Source: Candidatus Solibacter sp. (lineage in GTDB: Bacteria > Acidobacteriota > Terriglobia > Bryobacterales > Bryobacteraceae). Taken from it: a stretch of DNA of 5,947 bases. Position numbers and translations under genes: made by a program. This document shows positions 1-5,041 of the stretch, in pieces. The stretch lies in NCBI GenBank assembly GCA_017883345.1, contig JADGNT010000345.1, positions 1-5,947 on the forward strand. Direction: 5' to 3'. The notes under the pieces were generated by a model. That model saw only the letters and a program-made list of their open reading frames with translations, ran no database searches and was not told where the DNA came from. Position 1 is the stretch's first letter, and each line of letters opens with the position of its first letter.

Positions 1-867
1 TTCGATAGCGTGCGCTTCATCATGACGCGCGTGGAGTTCGGCTGGCTCATCCGCTCCATCCACAGTTGGTCGGCCAACCTGCTCATCTTCTTCGCCTTCG
101 TGCACATGTTCAGCGTCATGTTCACGCACTCCTACCGGCGCCCGCGCGAGCTTACCTGGCTCAGTGGCATCGCGCTGCTCGGCCTCATGATGGGTTTCGG
201 CTTCAGCGGTTACCTGCTCCCCTGGAATCAGATTTCGTACTTTGCCACCAAGGTGGGCACCGATGTCGCCGGCACCACGCCCTTCGTCGGTCCCATGCTG
301 GCCCGCCTCCTGCGCGGCGGCGAAGATGTGGGAGCGGCCACGCTCACCCGCTTCTTCGCCTTCCACGTAATGATTCTGCCGCTGCTTACCTGCGGGCTGG
401 TTGGCCTGCATCTGCTGCTGGTGCAGAAGGCCGGAATGAGCACCCCCAAGCACCTCCCCGCGCACGACCTGAGCCACATGAAGTTTTTCCCCAACTTCTT
501 CCTGCGGGAACTGATGGTGTGGTACGGCGTGCTCGCCCTGCTTGGCTCGCTGGCCGCCATCTTTCCCTGGGAACTCGGTGAGAAGGCCGACCCCTTCGCC
601 TCCGCCCCAGCCGGCATTCGCCCCGAATGGTATTTCCTGGCCCAGTTCTATACCCTCAAGCTGATACCCAGCCACGTGTGGATCATCGAAGGCGAACTCC
701 TCGGCCTCGCCGGATTCGGCCTGCTGGCCCTGGTCTGGGTCGCACTCCCCTTCTGGGCCGCCACCAAACCGGATGGCTCGGGCGGCCGCGCCCGCCTGGC
801 CACGGGAGTGGGCATCTTCCTGGTCTGCTATCTCTTCACCTTCACTCTGCTGGGATATTTCAAATGA
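1..867 (+). CDS. Cytochrome b of a bc/b6f-type quinol:cytochrome c oxidoreductase, 5' truncated
   Basis: Integral-membrane subunit that oxidises quinol and passes electrons through two b haems. The reading frame is open from base 1 (F-D-S-V), so the gene starts upstream; the GTG at 10 is an internal valine. Numbering residues from base 10, helix B carries H18 and H32 (14 apart) and helix D carries H119 and H134 (15 apart), matching bis-His ligation of two b haems. The 14/15 pattern is that of cytochrome b6; bc1 cytochrome b has 14/14. A GYLLPW segment lies at 67-72, and the Qo-site motif PEWY is at 205-208, as in subunit IV. Hydrophobic helices follow at about 168-185, 228-249 and 264-284. 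The b6 and subunit IV parts are therefore one chain, with no sign of the eighth helix of bc1 cytochrome b. Helix A, which would show a Cys for haem cn, is outside the window. The stop overlaps the next start as ATGA. The family call is firm; the exact subclass is less so. Confidence 0.93.
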   Translation, partial: FDSVRFIMTRVEFGWLIRSIHSWSANLLIFFAFVHMFSVMFTHSYRRPRELTWLSGIALLGLMMGFGFSGYLLPWNQISYFATKVGTDVAGTTPFVGPMLARLLRGGEDVGAATLTRFFAFHVMILPLLTCGLVGLHLLLVQKAGMSTPKHLPAHDLSHMKFFPNFFLRELMVWYGVLALLGSLAAIFPWELGEKADPFASAPAGIRPEWYFLAQFYTLKLIPSHVWIIEGELLGLAGFGLLALVWVALPFWAATKPDGSGGRARLATGVGIFLVCYLFTFTLLGYFK

Positions 868-2105
868 GAGCGCCTAAAATTCTCTTCCTTCTGTGGTTCT
901 CCGTGTGGATAGTCCCAGGCAGCGCCGCCGCCGCGGATTCCTGCGTGACCTGCCACGCCGCCATCGATGACGCCGTCAAGGGCCCCGCCGCCCTCATCAA
1001 GAACGACGTCCACATCGCGCACGGACTGAGTTGCGCCGATTGCCACGGTGGCGACCGCACCAGCGACGATCCCGACGTCTCCATGAACAAGGCCAAGGGC
1101 TTCAAGGGTAAGCCCGCGCGCGCCACCATCCCGAAATTCTGCGCCGCCTGTCATAGCAGCCCCGACTACATGCGCAAGTACGCCCCCCGCGAACGTGTGG
1201 ATCAGTTCGAGCTCTACCAGACCAGCGTCCATGGAAAACGCCTTGCCGCCGGCGATACCGCCGTCGCCACCTGCATCGATTGCCACAGCGTGCACGATAT
1301 CCGCGCGGTCAAGGACAGCGCGGCGCCGGTGCATCCCCTGCGTGTTGGCGAGACCTGCTCGCGCTGCCATTCCGACGCGGCGAAGATGGCGCCCTACAAG
1401 ATCCCCACCAATCAGTTCCAGGAATACAAAACCAGCGTCCACTGGGAAGCGCTCAGCAAACGCGGCGATCTCTCCGCCCCCAGTTGCGCCTCCTGTCACG
1501 GCAACCACGGCGCCAAGCCTCCGCAAGCGGAATCCGTGTCCGCCGTTTGCGGATCCTGCCACGTGCTGTTTGAGCAGCTCTACGAAAAGAGCGTCCACAA
1601 CGCCGTCTTCTCCGGCGCGGGCGGTGGCGGTGGCTGCATGGTGTGCCACTCCAACCATGCCGTCCACTATCCGTCGACCGCCATGCTCGCCGGGCCTAAG
1701 GCCGTCTGTTCCGGCTGCCACGATGCCGGCACCGCACCCGCCGGCGCCGCCACTCAAATGGCCGGCTGGCTGGATGGCCTCGACACGGCGCTGAAAAAGT
1801 CCGAGACCGTCCTGGCGAGCGCGGAACAGAGCGGCATGGAAGTCTCCGAGGCCCAGGTGCGCCTCATCGACGGCCGCGAAAACCTGGTCAAGGCGCGCCT
1901 CGCCCTCCACTCCATGAAGCCCGCGGAAATGCAGAAGCCCGTGGAGGCAGGCATGGCCATCGCCCAGGCGACCCAAAAGGCCGGCGAGTTCGCGCTCCAC
2001 GAAAAGGATACCCGCCGCATGGGGCTCGCCGTTTCCGTGCTGCTCATCGGCATCGTCATCCTGGCTATCCGTCTCCTGCTACGCCGCATGGAGAGCAGTA
2101 GTTGA
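864..2105 (+). CDS. Nonahaem c-type cytochrome, periplasmic with C-terminal membrane anchor
   Basis: 413 residues. Residues 1-24 look like a signal peptide (hydrophobic 6-17, ending AAAA before D25). Nine CxxCH motifs have first cysteines at 27, 57, 93, 137, 165, 208, 229, 258 and 282. After the first haem the protein is built of paired-haem modules. Three modules carry a Y-x-(T/K)-S-V-H motif (H123, H193, H245) and a histidine three residues after the first CxxCH of the pair (H144, H215, H265), probable distal ligands. Residues about 300-384 are haem-free and look helical, and 387-406 is a membrane helix followed by R-R. The ATG at 864 is chosen because it begins the signal peptide and overlaps the cytochrome b stop, suggesting translational coupling; the in-frame extension back to 627 would lie inside cytochrome b. 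Inference: it accepts electrons from the bc-type complex in place of cytochrome c1/f. No CxxCK haem is present, which argues against an NrfA-type nitrite reductase. Confidence 0.9.
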   Translation: MRAPKILFLLWFSVWIVPGSAAAADSCVTCHAAIDDAVKGPAALIKNDVHIAHGLSCADCHGGDRTSDDPDVSMNKAKGFKGKPARATIPKFCAACHSSPDYMRKYAPRERVDQFELYQTSVHGKRLAAGDTAVATCIDCHSVHDIRAVKDSAAPVHPLRVGETCSRCHSDAAKMAPYKIPTNQFQEYKTSVHWEALSKRGDLSAPSCASCHGNHGAKPPQAESVSAVCGSCHVLFEQLYEKSVHNAVFSGAGGGGGCMVCHSNHAVHYPSTAMLAGPKAVCSGCHDAGTAPAGAATQMAGWLDGLDTALKKSETVLASAEQSGMEVSEAQVRLIDGRENLVKARLALHSMKPAEMQKPVEAGMAIAQATQKAGEFALHEKDTRRMGLAVSVLLIGIVILAIRLLLRRMESSS

Positions 2106-2121
2106 ATGCGATAATCGAATT

Positions 2122-2436
2122 ATGAAAACTACAATCCTCGCAACCCTAGTACTCATAGCTTCCGCCGGCCTCTCCTGGGCCGGCGCCGCCGAAGGCAAGG
2201 AGGTCTACACCGCCAAGTGCGCGGTCTGTCACGGGCCGAATGGAGAAGGCAAACCCGCCATGGCCAAGATGTTAAACGCGACAATGCCCGCACTGGCTTC
2301 CAAGGAAGTCCAGGCCAAGACAGATGCCCAATTGCAGGCGGTCATCCTCAAGGGGCAAGGCAAGATGAAACCGATTGCCGGCGTCACCGAGAAACAGGCA
2401 GCGGACGTAGTCGCTTTCGTGCGCACGCTGAAGTAG
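2122..2436 (+). CDS. Small monohaem class I cytochrome c
   Basis: 104 residues. A signal peptide covers about 1-20 (basic K2, hydrophobic core 5-17, SWA before G21). The single haem motif CAVCH spans 33-37, followed by G-P-N-G-E-G as in class I cytochromes. M82, in GKMKPI, is the expected sixth ligand, and a closing helix (about 90-103, with DVVAFVRTL) completes the fold. This is the usual layout of a soluble periplasmic cytochrome of about 80-85 mature residues (cytochrome c5/c6/c551 style). It begins 16 bases after the nonahaem gene, so it is probably the last gene of the same operon and a mobile carrier accepting electrons from that complex. No purine-rich ribosome binding site lies at normal distance before this ATG, so translation may be leaderless-like or coupled to the upstream gene. 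The fold call is solid; the redox partner is inferred from position only. Confidence 0.93.
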   Translation: MKTTILATLVLIASAGLSWAGAAEGKEVYTAKCAVCHGPNGEGKPAMAKMLNATMPALASKEVQAKTDAQLQAVILKGQGKMKPIAGVTEKQAADVVAFVRTLK

Positions 2437-2437
2437 T

Positions 2438-2544
2438 GTAGCGCCGGCTTTCAGCCGGCCATGGCCGCTTTCTAGCGGGCATATCCAGGCCGGAACGCAC
2501 CTCGGCACGAATGCCGAGGTGGCCGCCTGGAAAGGCGGCTCTAC
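2438..2544. repeat. Four-hairpin intergenic repeat (REP/MITE-like), possible two-way terminator
   Basis: Almost the whole gap between two convergent genes is a chain of hairpins. Hairpin 1 is 2443-2459 (7 bp stem GCCGGCT/AGCCGGC, loop TTC). Hairpin 2 is 2465-2478 (5 bp, CCGCT/AGCGG). Hairpin 3 is 2498-2521 (10 bp, CACCTCGGCA/TGCCGAGGTG, loop CGAA). Hairpin 4 is 2522-2539 (7 bp, GCCGCCT/AGGCGGC, loop GGAA). The ends GTAGCGCC (2438-2445) and GGCTCTAC (2537-2544) are inverted repeats matching at 7 of 8 positions, so the unit has defined borders and could fold like a cloverleaf. CCGGCC (2455-2460) can alternatively pair with GGCCGG (2488-2493), enclosing hairpin 2 and breaking hairpin 1. There is no T-run, so this is not a classical intrinsic terminator, though it could stop transcription from both sides. 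I believe such GTAG-bounded units are dispersed in some acidobacterial genomes, but copy number cannot be seen here. Confidence 0.75.
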
Positions 2545-3755
2545 GGAGCCGCGTTCAGGAAAGCCACGACATCCCCCACATCGCTTTCGTTCAGGGTGGG
2601 CCAGGCGCGCCCGCGTTCCCGAGCGCGCTGGTACATCTTCGGCCCGTGCTGCCACAGTGCAGTGGCCAGCGTGATGGCCGTGACGGGCCGTCCGTGGCCG
2701 CGCAGAGCCGGACCGTCGTGCGCTCCTTCGGCCTGGCCGCCGTGACAAGCGCCGCACCCGCGTTCGCCGAACAGCGTCTGTCCCGCAACGGCAGATCCCG
2801 CCGGGTCGAAGTAGTTCAAGCTGGCGAGATAAGCCAGGAGGTCGGCGATTTCCTGACCCTCGAATGCCGGGCGGGCGACCGAGCGGCCTTCCGCCGTGCG
2901 CGACATCGCCGGCGAATGATTCCACATCAGCCCCGCGAACTGCACCAGGGTGACCGGCGCTGTGCTAGCTCCCAGGTCCGGGCCCACATGACCGCCCTTG
3001 CCGTGGATCGCGTGGCACTCGATGCAGGACTTGCTCTGGAAGATCTTTCTGCCGCGGTCCGGGCTGGCCGGCAGCAGTTCGGTCTCCCGGCGCTGTCCCC
3101 CGCAGTTGGCGCGGACATAGGCTAGCAGGTCGTTCATCTCGCGACCCTGGAAATGCGGCCAACTCATCTGTAACCGCTCGAGGCCTTTCTCCATGGCGGG
3201 CGCATGATTCCACATCGCCTCCGTCCAACGGATGGGTGTGTCCACGCCCTTCAGGGAAGACAGATCGGGGCCGACCGCGCCACCTTCCCCGCCCACCGTA
3301 TGGCACTTGGCGCAGCCTTTCGCGCGGAACAGCCGCTGCCCATTCTCCTCGTCGCCCCGCTCATCGAGGTAGCGAGCCGTGTAGAGGAAAGCGAAGAGGT
3401 GCGTCATCTCCTGGTTACGCAAATCGGGATAGGCGATCTTTTCGGCCTGCATCCGCTCCCACATGCGGGGTGCGTGATTCCACATGGCGCTGACGAGCTG
3501 GTTCAAGCTGGCCTGCGGCGTTTGCGTGTATCCCAGGTCGGGCGCGAGTTTAGCCCCCACGCCGTTTACAGAGTGACAGTGAGCACAACCGTTCTTTCCC
3601 TCAAAGAACAACTGTGCGCCGAGGTGAGGATCGCCGACCATAAAGATCGACCAGCGCGTTTCCTTTCGCTGCTGCCAGATTAGGGCCGCAGCCAACAAGG
3701 TGGTTCCACCGAGGGCGGCCACCAGCCAAATCACAACCTGCCGCTTGGTAATCAT
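2541..3755 (-). CDS. Membrane-anchored tetrahaem cytochrome of four tandem class I domains
   Basis: 404 residues. An N-terminal uncleaved-looking membrane helix (about 7-27, after K4/R5) is followed by a periplasmic part. Four similar domains follow, with CxxCH cysteines at 57, 148, 244 and 334, so the repeat period is about 90-96 residues. Each domain has a methionine motif (M/L)W(N/Q)H(A/S/G)PxM, with methionines at 98, 188, 284 and 374 as likely sixth ligands. Domains 1-3 also have a PDL motif a few residues after the haem site, and each domain ends with a helix like DLLAYL. The ATG at 3755 is chosen because GGGAGG lies 6 bases before it and the membrane helix follows directly; a TTG at 3791 would add 12 charged residues. 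It is divergent from the decahaem gene and convergent with the monohaem gene. Probable role: multi-site electron carrier between inner membrane and periplasm. Four His/Met haems would suit a higher-potential path than bis-His multihaems. I know no gene name for it. Confidence 0.9.
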   Translation of the reverse strand: MITKRQVVIWLVAALGGTTLLAAALIWQQRKETRWSIFMVGDPHLGAQLFFEGKNGCAHCHSVNGVGAKLAPDLGYTQTPQASLNQLVSAMWNHAPRMWERMQAEKIAYPDLRNQEMTHLFAFLYTARYLDERGDEENGQRLFRAKGCAKCHTVGGEGGAVGPDLSSLKGVDTPIRWTEAMWNHAPAMEKGLERLQMSWPHFQGREMNDLLAYVRANCGGQRRETELLPASPDRGRKIFQSKSCIECHAIHGKGGHVGPDLGASTAPVTLVQFAGLMWNHSPAMSRTAEGRSVARPAFEGQEIADLLAYLASLNYFDPAGSAVAGQTLFGERGCGACHGGQAEGAHDGPALRGHGRPVTAITLATALWQHGPKMYQRARERGRAWPTLNESDVGDVVAFLNAAP

Positions 3756-3761
3756 GCCACG

Positions 3762-3767
3762 CCTCCC
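3762..3767 (-). promoter_or_regulatory. Ribosome binding site of the tetrahaem cytochrome gene
   Basis: On the minus strand this reads GGGAGG, 6 bases before the ATG at 3755. It fixes the start of the tetrahaem cytochrome at that ATG and argues against the TTG at 3791. Confidence 0.75.
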
Positions 3768-3868
3768 ATGTCTGTGTGCGGTGCCGGACAAGCACGCCGG
3801 TGGCCAAACGGGGAGACCCGCGGTGAGACCCGAGGGCGCGCCCGCATGTACACGTATCGGCTTTGGAT

Positions 3869-3898
3869 ATTGTATTAGATTCGGACACCGTCTGAGAA
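3869..3898 (-). promoter_or_regulatory. Candidate sigma70-type promoter for the tetrahaem cytochrome gene
   Basis: Read on the minus strand, TTCTCA (3898-3893, 4 of 6 to TTGACA) is followed after 18 bases by TACAAT (3874-3869, 5 of 6 to TATAAT). It lies in the AT-rich core of the divergent gap and would give a leader of roughly 105 bases before the ATG at 3755. The -35 overlaps one of the TCGGA direct repeats, so a regulator bound there could block it. The match is modest and may be chance. Confidence 0.3.
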
Positions 3899-4042
3899 TC
3901 GGACGTACGGCACCGATTTAAAATCCTGGTGTGGAATCGGAGCAGCCGGGCTGGGATGGGGCTATACCCGCGATGGCGAGCCCATTTGGCGACTTGGCGA
4001 CCGGCGTGCACTGGCCGGGACCGGTTTCAGCCGCAACGCCAT

Positions 4043-5029
4043 ATGGCAGTCATAAATTCGTTGAGACCGCTGGCTCTGCTTCTGCTGGCGGGCGTGACGC
4101 TCCCCGTATCGGCGCAGCGTGCGGACCAATCCCAGTACGTCGGTAGCAATACCTGCGAGGAGTGCCACAAGCAGGGATATCGGAGATTCGCGTCGACGAA
4201 AATGGCGAAGGTGTTCTTCGAGGCGCCCCGCAACGAACTGGAAGCCAAGGGCTGCGAGGCGTGTCACGGCGCCGGCCGCGAGCACGTGGAAGCGGCGCGC
4301 GCGCACGACGTCGCCCGCGAAAAAGGCGTCACCTACGAGGGTCCCCGAAGTTCGAATTTCATTATCCGATTAGGCAAGGACTCGCCGCTGTCGACGCGAG
4401 AGCAGAGCGCCCGCTGCCTGCAATGCCATGAAAAGGGGCAGAGGCTGTTCTGGGAGGGCAGCGGTCACGAGGCGCGGGGCCTCGGTTGCGGCACCTGCCA
4501 TCAGGTCCACCAGAACCGCCCGGCGGTGGTTGCGGCCGCGGCGTTCAAGGAGCCTCTAACGACCAACACGCTTTTCACGAAGCGGACGCAAATGGAAGTC
4601 TGCTTCGGCTGCCATCCGATGCGCCGGGCCCAGCTCCAGCGCTCCTCGCACATGCCGCTGCGGGAGGGCGAGATGACTTGCGCGAACTGCCACAACCCGC
4701 ACGGCGGCCCGAATCCGAAGATGCTGGTGGCGGCCACGGTCAACGAGACCTGCTATAAATGCCATCCGGAACGGCGCGGCCCGTTCCTGTGGGAACACCC
4801 GCCGGTGATGGAGAATTGCTCGACCTGCCATGAGCCTCACGGCTCGGCCCGCCCGCAGTTGCTGAAGCTCAACCCACCGCGGCTTTGCCAGGAGTGTCAC
4901 GCGTCCACAGGACATCCGTCCGCGCCTCAACTGGCGACTTCGCATTACGTGTTCAACCGGGGATGCACCAACTGTCATTCCCAGATTCATGGCTCGAACC
5001 ATCCGGCGGGGAGCAGGTTCCAGCGCTAG
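4043..5029 (+). CDS. Decahaem c-type cytochrome, MtrA/DmsE family
   Basis: 328 residues. A signal peptide covers about 1-24 (core LALLLLAGV, SAQ near 23-25). Ten CxxCH motifs have first cysteines at 38, 71, 125, 149, 187, 213, 237, 259, 282 and 308. The spacing, the CxxCHxxHG-type elements (CANCHNPHG 213-221, CSTCHEPHG 259-267), and a C-terminal HGSNHPAGSRF ending are those of the DmsE/MtrA decahaem family. In known MtrAB systems this protein forms a haem wire inside an outer-membrane barrel. The length is close to MtrA, and the N-terminal extension of PioA is missing. The ATG at 4043 is chosen because the signal peptide starts there. The frame is open back to a GTG at 3929, but that would put 38 arginine-rich residues before the signal. 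No clear Shine-Dalgarno precedes 4043. The porin gene follows after 12 bases, which supports the pairing. Whether it carries electrons out (metal reduction) or in (Fe(II) oxidation, MtoA/PioA style) cannot be told. Confidence 0.95.
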   Translation: MAVINSLRPLALLLLAGVTLPVSAQRADQSQYVGSNTCEECHKQGYRRFASTKMAKVFFEAPRNELEAKGCEACHGAGREHVEAARAHDVAREKGVTYEGPRSSNFIIRLGKDSPLSTREQSARCLQCHEKGQRLFWEGSGHEARGLGCGTCHQVHQNRPAVVAAAAFKEPLTTNTLFTKRTQMEVCFGCHPMRRAQLQRSSHMPLREGEMTCANCHNPHGGPNPKMLVAATVNETCYKCHPERRGPFLWEHPPVMENCSTCHEPHGSARPQLLKLNPPRLCQECHASTGHPSAPQLATSHYVFNRGCTNCHSQIHGSNHPAGSRFQR

Positions 5030-5035
5030 AGGAGG
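5030..5035 (+). promoter_or_regulatory. Ribosome binding site of the MtrB/PioB-type porin gene
   Basis: AGGAGG lies 6 bases before the ATG at 5042 and begins one base after the decahaem stop codon. It is a strong site that fixes the porin start and suggests high translation of the porin within the operon. Confidence 0.85.
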
Positions 5036-5041
5036 ACTAAG

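Larger units (their letters stand above)
3756..4042. other. Divergent intergenic region between tetrahaem and decahaem cytochrome genes
   Basis: This 287-base gap must hold the promoters of both flanking genes. Its middle, about 3861-3925, is clearly richer in A and T than the genes around it. Related short direct repeats occur at 3879-3886 (ATTCGGAC), 3897-3904 (AATCGGAC) and 3935-3942 (AATCGGAG), all on the plus strand and possibly regulator sites. GAGACCCG occurs twice, at 3813-3820 and 3825-3832. A TAAAAT at 3919-3924 could be a -10 box for the decahaem gene, but no good -35 sits before it. I see no small gene here: the open frames in the gap have no supported start, and they encode arginine-rich, out-of-frame-like peptides. 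Confidence 0.5.

Noticed and set aside
627..863. In-frame upstream extension of the nonahaem gene
   Set aside because: It would lie wholly within the cytochrome b coding region and encode arginine- and proline-rich residues before a clear signal peptide starting at 864.
828..2000. Long open frame (390 codons) on the minus strand across the nonahaem gene
   Set aside because: It is antisense to a gene with nine CxxCH motifs and a signal peptide. Its product is rich in Gly, Ala and Val with no recognisable motif, as expected from GC-rich third positions.
864..2105. Nonahaem protein as an NrfA or hydroxylamine-oxidoreductase type enzyme
   Set aside because: There is no CxxCK haem, and all nine sites are ordinary CxxCH with nearby His suited to distal ligation, so an electron carrier is more likely than a catalytic enzyme.
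2438..2544. CRISPR array or tRNA gene in the hairpin-rich gap
   Set aside because: There are no repeated units with spacers. The cloverleaf-like fold has four arms and lacks tRNA landmarks such as the T-loop sequence and a 7 bp acceptor stem.
2511..3125. Plus-strand open frame of 204 codons opposite the tetrahaem gene
   Set aside because: It is antisense to a gene with four repeated haem domains, and its own product shows no family features.
3756..3791. TTG start for the tetrahaem cytochrome
   Set aside because: The ATG at 3755 has GGGAGG at ideal distance and leads straight into the membrane helix.
3601..4011. Minus-strand open frame of 136 codons over the divergent gap
   Set aside because: It overlaps the tetrahaem N-terminus in another frame, has no ribosome site, and the product resembles random GC-rich translation.
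3929..4042. GTG start giving 38 more residues on the decahaem cytochrome
   Set aside because: The extra residues are rich in Arg and Trp and would precede a typical signal peptide; the ATG at 4043 fits export.
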